A DNA stretch of 8,943 nucleotides. Source: Candidatus Methanophagales archaeon ANME-1-THS (GTDB lineage: Archaea; Halobacteriota; Syntropharchaeia; Alkanophagales; Methanospirareceae). Positions 1 through 5,715 of this stretch are shown here, in pieces. A program made the position numbers and the translations under genes. The stretch's first letter is position 1; the number at the start of each line of letters is the position of its first letter. The notes beneath the pieces were generated by a model. The model worked only from the letters and a program-made list of their open reading frames with translations. It did no database searches and was not told the origin of the DNA. Location: assembly GCA_004212135.1 (NCBI GenBank), contig RXIE01000121.1, positions 1-8,943 on the forward strand. Reading direction: 5' to 3'.

Positions 1-22
1 ATTTTTAAGGTTACCTGAAAAA
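1..22. repeat. Left terminal inverted repeat of the MITE-like element
   Basis: These 22 bases are the exact reverse complement of 265-286. The repeat contains a short internal palindrome, AGGT-T-ACCT at 8-16, flanked by an A/T run on each side. The stop codon and the last three sense codons of the truncated transposase frame fall inside this repeat. Confidence 0.85.
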
Positions 23-208
23 CGGTGTGCCCCTCTTCTCGCTAAAAGTCTTCTTGCATGTCTTGCATCTGAGTAGCGCTGTATTCTGTTTGCCATAGTG
101 TTCCTTTAGCACGATATTCCCCTTTCCTTTCTTTCTGTAATCCGAACACGCCTCGTTTGGACAAAAGAATTCGTCTAAGTTTCTCCCATTTCGCCGAGCC
201 CTTAGCAT
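11..208 (-). pseudogene. Truncated transposase, zinc-ribbon N-terminus only
   Basis: The 65-residue frame starts at the first ATG after an in-frame TAG (214-212). It carries a zinc-ribbon pattern: CPNEAC at about residues 16-21 and CKTC at about 48-51, followed by the KKTFSEKRGTPFF stretch seen in archaeal IS1-like transposases, where the ribbon is followed by a DNA-binding and then a DDE catalytic domain. Here the frame stops straight after GTPFFR, inside the left terminal repeat, so all catalytic residues are missing. The remaining piece could at most bind DNA, for example as a repressor of related elements, which is speculation. A TATA-like box centred about 24 bp upstream of the ATG would give an essentially leaderless transcript. 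No frameshift is visible within what remains. Confidence 0.7.
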
Positions 209-227
209 TCCCTATAGAAATAGGGGT

Positions 228-235
228 TATATATA
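228..235 (-). promoter_or_regulatory. TATA-like box of the transposase remnant
   Basis: TATATATA lies with its centre about 24 bp upstream of the ATG at 208. Archaeal TATA boxes sit about 26 bp before the transcription start, so transcription would begin close to the start codon and give a leaderless mRNA. Seen in sequence; activity is inferred. Confidence 0.4.
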
Positions 236-264
236 CCTTTCTGCATAATTGGGACACGACCCGA

Positions 265-286
265 TTTTTCAGGTAACCTTAAAAAT
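265..286. repeat. Right terminal inverted repeat of the MITE-like element
   Basis: This is the exact reverse complement of bases 1-22. It lies on the promoter-proximal side of the transposase remnant. The bases immediately outside it (287-295) form the first arm of another palindrome, which may be the original target sequence. Confidence 0.85.
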
Positions 287-324
287 GTATAAGGATTTGT
301 GGTACGGACCTGAGGTCCTTATAC
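287..324. repeat. Inverted repeat beside the mobile element
   Basis: GTATAAGGA (287-295) and TCCTTATAC (316-324) are perfect 9-bp inverted arms around a 20-nt loop. A second, shorter inverted repeat, GGACC-TGA-GGTCC (306-318), overlaps the right arm, so only one of the two can fold at a time. It starts at the very base after the MITE terminal repeat. It may be the target palindrome of the insertion or part of the hairpin series running to 456. Confidence 0.6.
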
Positions 325-407
325 AGGCTAATGTTCTTTAATGACGGAACTAAATCGCGTATTTGGTGGTTTTGATGAATCATAATGGACAGATCCAATC
401 TTCTTCT

Positions 408-430
408 CGGTAAATAATGACTTTTTACCG
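408..430. repeat. Perfect 7-bp hairpin downstream of the surface-protein gene
   Basis: CGGTAAA (408-414) and TTTACCG (424-430) pair perfectly around a 9-nt loop. On the minus strand this is the second hairpin after the end of the surface-protein gene, only one base beyond the first. It may assist transcription termination or mRNA 3'-end protection; no function is proven. Confidence 0.5.
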
Positions 431-431
431 T

Positions 432-456
432 ATCAAAACCCTAATTTGGTTTTGAT
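432..456 (-). terminator. Candidate terminator hairpin after the surface-protein gene
   Basis: ATCAAAACC (432-440) and GGTTTTGAT (448-456) are perfect 9-bp arms with a 7-nt loop. The hairpin begins at the last base of the TAA stop codon (458-456) on the minus strand, so it sits exactly where transcription of that gene should end. There is no clean U-run directly after it on the minus strand, so it may be an RNA 3'-end stabiliser and not a true intrinsic terminator. Confidence 0.5.
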
Positions 457-1430
457 TATCTCTTTGCTTGTCTTCTTCTCAAGAGATACGCGAGTGTCAC
501 CAGTCCTGGGAATACGAAAACAGCTTCGAAGCCGCTTTCCTCAGGCGCCGGAGTCGGCGTTGCGGGTGGGCTTATCGCGGGTGTTGTTGTTACTGCAGGA
601 GCCGGTGTACCTGTGGGGGTTGCTACCGGTGTCGGAGTTGCCGTCAGTGTTGGTGTGAGAGTTGGTGTTAGGCTTGGTGTTGGAGTTGGTGTAGTCGGTG
701 CAGGTGGTGGTGCTGATATTCTCCCTGATGTTAGCCCTCTTGGTTCACTCCTCAGCCGCAGTCCACAGGCATGTTCAGGTATAGTTTCGATCTGGAAGGT
801 GTAATTACCTAATTTCCAGCCTGAGGTGGTAATACCCGGGCCGCCCCTTCCGTACGTTCCGGTCAACAGGCGCACGGTTATATCCGCAAAAACCTGGCCA
901 TTGACGTCCGTTTTTATCAGGATTCCATCAGGATCAATTATGGTAAGATCAACTCGATCCTCATCGAAGAGGTTAATGCCGCTCGTGTCTAGTATAAGTC
1001 TTGTTCCCACAACAATGGATGTCACTTCCGTTGAGCCTACTCTCAGTATGAGTGGTATAATTGGCTCTTCGACTGAAAGCTGTGCTTGTGTCCGTGGCCC
1101 TGACGGATTATCGCTCACATAGTAAGCTCCTGTTGGTGGCCAATTGACGTTATAAATCCGTCCATTAGCATCTGGTGTATAGGTGTTCTCCAACTGTCCC
1201 GCAACATACCGGTAAACCTTGGGGGTTGAGCTGAAATTGTTGCTCCCTTCAGTCAGATTAAATTGCAAATTCTGCCCTATTAGCACTTTCTGGAGCGGCC
1301 CTGTGGTATTACCGATATAATTGAAGTTATCGCCGATGCTCACGGCACTACACGAAGAGATCATCGCGCCGACTACCAAAGCCAGCATTATCGCAGCCAC
1401 TGCGATCCTAAGCGGTTTTTGCCTGAACAT
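456..1430 (-). CDS. Secreted surface protein (DUF3821-like) with Thr/Pro linker and C-terminal sorting-type tail
   Basis: This 324-residue protein is built like an exported, cell-surface-anchored archaeal protein. Residues 1-29 form a signal peptide: basic RQKPLR, a hydrophobic core to about 24, then a small-residue region SSCSA, which could be a signal-peptidase site or a weak lipobox. Residues 30-238 are an extracellular beta-rich part with sequons at N41, N58, N65 and N209. The stretch around 150-225 (GINLFDEDRVDL, WKLGNYTFQIET, HACGL) resembles domains of methanogen surface proteins in the DUF3821/S-layer group. Residues 239-298 are an almost pure Thr/Pro/Ala linker, probably O-glycosylated. 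Residues 299-324 are a short hydrophobic segment ending in Arg-rich RRRQAKR, like a PGF-CTERM tail, but reading SGF where PGF is expected. The gene follows the 376-aa gene by 49 nt. A weak GGAG lies just before the ATG, and a TATA-like CTTTATCAT at about 1464-1472 could provide its own promoter. The precise role (envelope structure or adhesion) is unknown. Confidence 0.75.
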   Translation of the reverse strand: MFRQKPLRIAVAAIMLALVVGAMISSCSAVSIGDNFNYIGNTTGPLQKVLIGQNLQFNLTEGSNNFSSTPKVYRYVAGQLENTYTPDANGRIYNVNWPPTGAYYVSDNPSGPRTQAQLSVEEPIIPLILRVGSTEVTSIVVGTRLILDTSGINLFDEDRVDLTIIDPDGILIKTDVNGQVFADITVRLLTGTYGRGGPGITTSGWKLGNYTFQIETIPEHACGLRLRSEPRGLTSGRISAPPPAPTTPTPTPSLTPTLTPTLTATPTPVATPTGTPAPAVTTTPAISPPATPTPAPEESGFEAVFVFPGLVTLAYLLRRRQAKR

Positions 1431-1479
1431 TGCTCCGATATGCGGTATACCCCTCCAAGGCCTTATGATAAAGAAGCGT

Positions 1480-2610
1480 TTAATACGTGAATTCGTCGAT
1501 CTGACGTCCTGTTGGCTTGACTGGTTGGCGGACTCTCCTTTCGCTGATCTTGGGAAATTCTGCTATCTCTGCGATCCCGAGCCGATTGACGAGTTCAGAG
1601 AGGAGCTTCTGTTTGAAGTTCGCATAAGCGACCTTATTGGGCACGACGATCGCTATCCGCCGCTCAGAAAATTTGGGATATGCATCGCGAAACGCAGCCT
1701 CAATTTTACCTACCCATCTCGGGTCCTCTGCGGTTATAAAGACCGCCGGAGAGCTCCTCCATTCACGTGCCTCATACCATGATAAACTATCTGTAATTGC
1801 GATATAGAGTGTATCGTGGTCTATAAGCATATTACCCGTAACAAACATGAAGTTCTCATCCATCTCGAAGCCGCTGAAATACCCAACCGTCTTCTCTACA
1901 TCTTGCTCTGAGAGTCCTGCGCTCCGGGCAATTTCCGCGCTGTACTCTTTTATTCCATGTCGTGCGTCCGCTACAAGATCTTCGATCTCTCTTTCAAGCG
2001 CTTTTACTACCGGCATATCCATGAGGCTCGTGCTCTTCCACGCTCGCAATCTCCCTTTAACCTCCTCGAGTTTATTTTCCGGCGTGAAAAACTCAATGAA
2101 TTCCTCGTCTCGCTTTTTCGCGTACACGCACAATCGTTCCCTGATCAATTTCTCTATCTGAGAATGGAAGATCTCAGGTGAAAACAGCGCGGACATCTCA
2201 GCTCTGATAATCTCGTATTGGGTGTAGCCGGGAGTGCCATATTTACCTGTTTTTAAGATTAATTCGACCAATTTGAGCGCCGTACTATCACCCTCTGCTA
2301 TCGCGTGCTCGATATACCTCGCTAGATCTCCCGGCTGGGGCGCATATCCACGGGCGATCTCATTAAAGAACTCTTCATAGCCCGATAGACACAGATATTC
2401 GTTATACGTACCGATCTTGAGAATCCCTTTCCTCCTGAGCGATTTCAATAACTCCCTGCAATCGCGTCCGGTTATCGCCCCTAAGTTTTTTACCAGTGTC
2501 TCCTCCGTTGCATAGCCTTCCACCAGATGAAAGAGCCCTAAAAGGGTCTTCATATCCTCCTGCTCCTCTGCCAAACTCACTAAGATGCTTTTAAACTCCT
2601 CGGGAAACAT
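1480..2610 (-). CDS. Uncharacterised protein with several predicted winged-helix segments, in the pfdA-ftsY operon
   Basis: I do not recognise this 376-residue protein. It has no signal peptide or membrane segment and should be cytoplasmic. By eye, residues 15-75 read as a helix-turn-helix with a wing (TEETLVKNL, then CRELLKSLRRKGILKI). Residues 130-178 read as a second (YTQYEIIRAEM to a short strand ending EFIEFFTP). A helical, charged linker spans about 182-218. A third possible HTH lies at 222-262 (EYSAEIARSAGLSEQDVEKTVGYF). Residues 285-345 alternate strands and helices (PAVFITA, then RRIAIVVPNKVAYANF) like a small alpha/beta domain, and the tail is basic and Pro-containing. The start is well supported: GGAGGTG (2621-2627) lies 10 nt before the ATG. 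It follows the ftsY stop by 30 nt, so co-transcription with pfdA and ftsY is likely. A regulatory or nucleic-acid-binding role is inferred from fold impressions only. Confidence 0.8.
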   Translation of the reverse strand: MFPEEFKSILVSLAEEQEDMKTLLGLFHLVEGYATEETLVKNLGAITGRDCRELLKSLRRKGILKIGTYNEYLCLSGYEEFFNEIARGYAPQPGDLARYIEHAIAEGDSTALKLVELILKTGKYGTPGYTQYEIIRAEMSALFSPEIFHSQIEKLIRERLCVYAKKRDEEFIEFFTPENKLEEVKGRLRAWKSTSLMDMPVVKALEREIEDLVADARHGIKEYSAEIARSAGLSEQDVEKTVGYFSGFEMDENFMFVTGNMLIDHDTLYIAITDSLSWYEAREWRSSPAVFITAEDPRWVGKIEAAFRDAYPKFSERRIAIVVPNKVAYANFKQKLLSELVNRLGIAEIAEFPKISERRVRQPVKPTGRQIDEFTY

Positions 2611-2640
2611 TCTTTCTCACCACCTCCTCATCCTTTCCTT

Positions 2641-3672
2641 TTATCCTGCACTTCCGTTCTCACCTATCAACCTGTCTACGAGCCAGTTCGGATCAAAATG
2701 CATTAAATCATCATAACCTTGCCCGGTTCCTAAGAACAAAATGGGCTTTGAGGTCGAATGTGCAATGGAGATAGCCGCTCCTCCTTTCGCATCCACATCG
2801 ACCTTGGTCAGCATCGCGGCATCTATCCCAATCGTATCATCAAATTTCTTCGCACGGTCTACCGCATCGTTCCCCGCAATCGCTTCGTCCACAAAGATCA
2901 CGAGATCTGGCTTGGTCACCCGACAGATCTTCCTCAACTGCTCCATCAGATTGACGGACGTGTGCATTCGTCCCGCGGTATCAGCCAGGACCACATCCTT
3001 TCGATTCGCCTTCGCATAACTCAGTGCATCATAGACCACCGCGGCCGGGTCAGCACCATATTGGTGCTTGATCACCTTGATGCCTAAATTGGCTGCATGC
3101 CGTTCGATCTGTTCGGTTGCGCCAGCGCGGTACGTATCGGCAGATGCAATCACGACCGAATAGCCCGCATCGAGCAATTTCTTGCCCACCTTTGCAATGC
3201 TCGTGGTCTTACCCGTCCCATTCACACCCACGAAGACGATGGTGATCGGCTTCGCACAATTCTCCACAAATGCCTCGAAATCAAGGTGCGTCCCGGCGGT
3301 GGTCTCTCCTAATAACGCATTGCGTATCGCTTCTTTCACTAAGTGCTCGGTATCCGCGCCCCATTTCTTACGCTTACCGACCAGTTCTCTTTTCACACTG
3401 GCAATAATCGCTTCGGCTACAGACAGGGCAACATCACTCTCCAGCAATGCGATCTCCAGCGCTTCCAGGGGCGTTTCGAGATCCTTCTCATCCAGAACCG
3501 TCTCCCGGTCTAAGATCGCCCTCCCTTTCTCCTTGAATCTCTCTGTTAATCCCTTCGGTGCCGGTTGCTCCGCTCTTCCCCGTTCTTCCTCCTCTGCTTC
3601 ACTTTTCTCCGTTATCCTCTTGACGACCGAGTCTCGAAATTCACTCAGCTTCTTCCTCAGCCGATCAAACAT
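2641..3672 (-). CDS. ftsY: Signal recognition particle receptor FtsY
   Basis: FtsY is the membrane-associated GTPase that receives SRP-ribosome complexes and delivers nascent membrane and secreted proteins to the Sec translocon. The 343-residue protein has a short charged N-terminus (1-45, rich in Glu and Lys), a helical N domain (about 50-125) and a complete G domain. Visible motifs are GVNGTGKTT (149-157, P-loop), DTYRAGATEQ (179-188, SRP-GTPase insertion region), DTAGR (231-235), TKVD (289-292) and DAKGGA (294-299), with the closing GTGQG at 315-319. This is the typical compact archaeal form, without a long acidic extension. A GAGG lies roughly 8 nt upstream of the ATG. It sits 60 nt after pfdA on the same strand; pfdA-ftsY is a recurrent euryarchaeal pair, often preceded by rpl18a (LX), which is not present here. 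Confidence 0.97.
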   Translation of the reverse strand: MFDRLRKKLSEFRDSVVKRITEKSEAEEEERGRAEQPAPKGLTERFKEKGRAILDRETVLDEKDLETPLEALEIALLESDVALSVAEAIIASVKRELVGKRKKWGADTEHLVKEAIRNALLGETTAGTHLDFEAFVENCAKPITIVFVGVNGTGKTTSIAKVGKKLLDAGYSVVIASADTYRAGATEQIERHAANLGIKVIKHQYGADPAAVVYDALSYAKANRKDVVLADTAGRMHTSVNLMEQLRKICRVTKPDLVIFVDEAIAGNDAVDRAKKFDDTIGIDAAMLTKVDVDAKGGAAISIAHSTSKPILFLGTGQGYDDLMHFDPNWLVDRLIGENGSAG

Positions 3673-3732
3673 TTTGTGCCTCTACGTGTACTTTATCCAG
3701 CTCCCTTTTCTTCTAAAAGGCCCTCTTTTGGT

Positions 3733-4200
3733 TCAAGCCTGTCTCGGTCCTCCGGATCTGGAAGCGAGCTCTTGCACTCTCGCTTGTAAGATCTGCGCTT
3801 CCTGTTCTATCTTTTGCAGTTCGCCAGTCATATCACGCTGTGTGGTCTCCAGCTCATTCTTCATCTCATTCAGAAACTCGATCGAGGAATCAGGGTCTTT
3901 TTCCATGCTTACACCGCCACCGATCCGGACTATGATTTTATCCGTGGTGCTGAGTGTCACGTAAACGGAGGTGTTCGCTCCTATAGGCACGATCAACTCG
4001 TCTCCGGCTTTCATCTTCTTCAATTGGGTGATTGTTTCGATCGCTTTCTCATGCTCATTGAGAGCCTGACGAACGAAGAGCAATTCCTGAGTCTTTTGTT
4101 CCGCCTGCGCCTGGTATTGTCGTAATCGTAAAAGCAGAGATTGGAGCTCTGCCTGAAGCTCTCTCTCCTTTTCACTCAATCCTTCATCCTTTTCTGCCAT
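3733..4200 (-). CDS. pfdA: Prefoldin subunit alpha
   Basis: The prefoldin alpha subunit forms the alpha2-beta4 jellyfish-shaped holdase that captures unfolded proteins and passes them to the thermosome. From the chosen start it is 155 residues. A long N-terminal coiled coil (LSEKERELQAELQSLLLRLRQYQ onward, to about 60) is followed by the beta-hairpin centre (LKKMKAGDELIVPIGAN, SVYVTL, DKIIVRIGGGVSMEK, about 64-105) and a C-terminal coiled coil (about 106-145). That is the family architecture. The frame also opens at a TTG (4215), but I prefer the ATG at 4200. GAAGGG sits 7 nt before it, and the TATA box at 4236-4243 places the transcription start at about 4215, leaving no room to initiate at the TTG. 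It is the first gene of the minus-strand unit with ftsY. Confidence 0.93.
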   Translation of the reverse strand: MAEKDEGLSEKERELQAELQSLLLRLRQYQAQAEQKTQELLFVRQALNEHEKAIETITQLKKMKAGDELIVPIGANTSVYVTLSTTDKIIVRIGGGVSMEKDPDSSIEFLNEMKNELETTQRDMTGELQKIEQEAQILQARVQELASRSGGPRQA

Positions 4201-4235
4201 TTTATATCCCTTCAAGAATTAGTACCCCTTCTATC

Positions 4236-4243
4236 CTTATAAA
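4236..4243 (-). promoter_or_regulatory. TATA box of the pfdA-ftsY operon
   Basis: Read on the minus strand this is TTTATAAG preceded by the purine-rich, BRE-like AAGGAA. Its centre is about 40 nt before the pfdA ATG, predicting a short leader of roughly 13-15 nt that still contains the GAAGGG ribosome-binding site. The plus-strand reading, CTTATAAAT, is also TATA-like and could serve the divergent dehydratase-taw1 pair with a leader of about 50 nt. Confidence 0.5.
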
Positions 4244-4316
4244 TTCCTTGTTATTCAATTAATTGATAGTAGACGAAGCGTGAAGAGGAGTGAGTGAAGG
4301 GCTAGAGAGGCGCAGC

Positions 4317-4721
4317 ATGAAACTTAGAGGTCGGGGTATCGCAAAAGGGATAGCGACCGGGAGAGCACTGATTTCAAAGCAACGCATATCATTGCTCGGT
4401 GCTATAGATCCAGTTACCGGTCTCATCATCGATCCCGCACTTGAGCTCTGCGGAGCGAGCATAGCCAATCGCATTTTGATATTTCCAGGTGGAAAAGGCT
4501 CAACGGTCGGCTCTTATGTCTTGTACCAGCTCAAGATGCATGGAAAAAGTCCGTGCGCGCTCGTCAACCGCCGTGCAGATACCATCGTGGCAGTTGGTGC
4601 GATTATAGCGGAGATACCCGCAGTCGACTCGCTTGAAATTGACCCGATTGAAGGCGACTTGATAGCGGATGGTGCGGAGGTACTGGTGAATGGAACCGAG
4701 GGCTATATTGAATTACCATGA
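4317..4721 (+). CDS. Phosphomevalonate dehydratase small subunit (aconitase X swivel-domain protein, DUF126)
   Basis: This 134-residue protein belongs to the aconitase-X swivel-domain family. In archaea it pairs with an iron-sulfur large subunit to dehydrate mevalonate 5-phosphate to trans-anhydromevalonate 5-phosphate, a step of the archaeal mevalonate pathway to isoprenoid lipids. The whole family signature is visible: KLRGRGIAKGIATGRAL at the start (residues 2-18), IDPVTGLIIDP (30-40), the glycine/serine loop FPGGKGSTVGSYVLY (56-70) and ADTIVAVGAIIAEIPAVD (87-104). Length is normal. The frame opens earlier at a GTG (4290), but the ATG at 4317 has GAGAGG 6 nt upstream and matches where family members begin. 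The large subunit is not in this window. The gene overlaps taw1 by 32 nt. Confidence 0.9.
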   Translation: MKLRGRGIAKGIATGRALISKQRISLLGAIDPVTGLIIDPALELCGASIANRILIFPGGKGSTVGSYVLYQLKMHGKSPCALVNRRADTIVAVGAIIAEIPAVDSLEIDPIEGDLIADGAEVLVNGTEGYIELP

Positions 4722-5670
4722 AGCAACGCGGGCAACACTGGAAAGACAGGGCTACCACTTTATAGGAACGCACAAGCACAGTGCAGTGAAATCGTGTTTG
4801 TGGTTACGGAAATCGCTGAGAGGCGAGGGAAATTGTTACAAGGGTACATTTTACGGTATTCGCGCGCACCGGTGCATCCAGATGACGCCCTCTATCTTCT
4901 GCAACCAGCGATGTCTTCATTGCTGGCGTCCTCTTGAGGCGTTTAACATTGCGGTCGAGGAGGCGCCTGTCATGTGGGATTCACCTAGAGAGCTGGTCGA
5001 CGCGTGCATCGGTGAGCAAAGAAGACTCATCTCAGGGTTTAAAGGCTCTCAGAAGACGAGCGCGGATGTATTCGCGGAGGCAGAGGTTCCCAAACACGCG
5101 GCTATTTCACTGATAGGCGAGCCCACACTCTATCCGTATCTGAAGGAGCTCATTGAGGAGTTCCATGCACGCGGCATGACCACCTTCGTGGTAACGAATG
5201 GCACGAATCCAGCGGTGCTGCGCGAAATTCGCCCGTACCAGTTGTATCTATCCTTGAATGCACCTGATGAAGCCACCTACACACACGTCTCACATGCTCA
5301 GTACTGGCCGCGTATACAAGAATCGTTAGAAGAGATGCGGAGGTTGAACGCGGAAGCGAGAACGAGGACCGCGGTACGAATCACCTGTATCGAAGGCGTA
5401 AATCTAAAAAATCCCGAAGGATATGCTGGATTGTTACGAATCGCACAACCAGATTTCATTGAGGTAAAGGCGTATATGCACATCGGGTATTCGCGGAAAC
5501 GGTTGACGCGGGATGCAATGCCGACGCATGCACGTGTCAAGGAATTTGCTCACGAAATTGCAGAACGGTTAGCACCTTCTCACTATGCGATGGTTGATGA
5601 ATCAGAGGTAAGCCGTGTGGTCCTCATTGCATCAACAAACTTCTTAAAAGAACGGTTGATCAAAAAATGA
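4690..5670 (+). CDS. taw1: S-adenosylmethionine-dependent tRNA 4-demethylwyosine synthase Taw1 (TYW1)
   Basis: Taw1 is a radical SAM enzyme that condenses N1-methylguanosine at position 37 of tRNA-Phe with two carbons from pyruvate, forming 4-demethylwyosine, the tricyclic base of the wybutosine pathway that guards reading frame at Phe codons. The 326-residue protein has the radical SAM motif CNQRCLHC (C71, C75, C78). The three N-terminal cysteines of the second [4Fe-4S] cluster are C36, C49 and C62, in the context SCLWLRKSL, NCYKGTFYGIRAHRC. SAM-binding and barrel motifs follow (LIGEPTLYP, VVTNGTNP, LYLSLNAPD, FIEVKAYMH). The start is fixed by GGAGGT (4676-4681) 8 nt before the ATG, inside the preceding gene, so the two are translationally coupled. 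Compared with the Methanocaldococcus enzyme, as I recall its cysteine spacing, the interval between the last N-terminal cysteine and the radical SAM motif is one residue shorter. Confidence 0.96.
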   Translation: MEPRAILNYHEATRATLERQGYHFIGTHKHSAVKSCLWLRKSLRGEGNCYKGTFYGIRAHRCIQMTPSIFCNQRCLHCWRPLEAFNIAVEEAPVMWDSPRELVDACIGEQRRLISGFKGSQKTSADVFAEAEVPKHAAISLIGEPTLYPYLKELIEEFHARGMTTFVVTNGTNPAVLREIRPYQLYLSLNAPDEATYTHVSHAQYWPRIQESLEEMRRLNAEARTRTAVRITCIEGVNLKNPEGYAGLLRIAQPDFIEVKAYMHIGYSRKRLTRDAMPTHARVKEFAHEIAERLAPSHYAMVDESEVSRVVLIASTNFLKERLIKK

Positions 5671-5676
5671 TCATGT

Positions 5677-5715
5677 AAAAGCGGGCATATGACTTTTTAT
5701 GGATGCCCTGCTTTT
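5677..5715. terminator. Candidate bidirectional terminator between convergent taw1 and rpl24e
   Basis: AAAAGC plus GGGCAT (5677-5688) pairs with ATGCCC (5703-5708) and GCTTTT (5710-5715), with a single bulged T at 5709 and a 14-nt loop that itself contains a T5 run. An A-run on one side and a T-run on the other give a U-tract in either direction, which suits a shared terminator. It begins 6 nt after the taw1 stop. Confidence 0.6.

Larger units (their letters stand above)
1..286 (-). mobile_element. MITE-like non-autonomous transposable element, about 286 bp
   Basis: The segment is bounded by a perfect 22-bp terminal inverted repeat: bases 1-22 are the exact reverse complement of bases 265-286. 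Between them lies only the start of a transposase gene on the minus strand (208 to 11), with its own TATA-like box. A complete element of this kind would need a downstream catalytic domain, which is absent, so the copy cannot move itself and would depend on a full-length relative elsewhere in the genome. The left end coincides with the window edge, so the repeat could extend further left and a target-site duplication cannot be tested. The zinc-ribbon start of the encoded protein resembles IS1-type transposases of archaea. The family assignment is inference; the terminal repeats are directly visible. Confidence 0.75.

Noticed and set aside
42..257. Alternative minus-strand frame in the mobile element
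   Set aside because: It is the other frame of the transposase remnant and lacks the zinc-ribbon cysteine pattern.
361..456. Three GGTTTTGAT copies considered as a CRISPR or iteron array
   Set aside because: Only three 9-bp copies, one inverted, with unequal spacing; far too short and irregular for either.
613..804. Plus-strand frame rich in Gly-Val repeats
   Set aside because: It is the antisense reading of the Thr/Pro linker codons of the surface protein; a repetitive tract leaves both strands open without implying a gene.
1321..1782. Plus-strand frame of 153 residues
   Set aside because: It overlaps the start of the surface-protein gene and the end of the 376-aa gene in antisense and shows no recognisable domain.
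3714..3728. Small AAAAG/CTTTT hairpin between pfdA and ftsY
   Set aside because: Only five A/T-rich pairs; too weak to call a terminator, and the two genes are likely cotranscribed.
3182..3964. Long plus-strand frame of 260 residues, Ser-rich
   Set aside because: It lies antisense across ftsY and pfdA, both of which have complete family motifs; the composition is that of a shadow frame.
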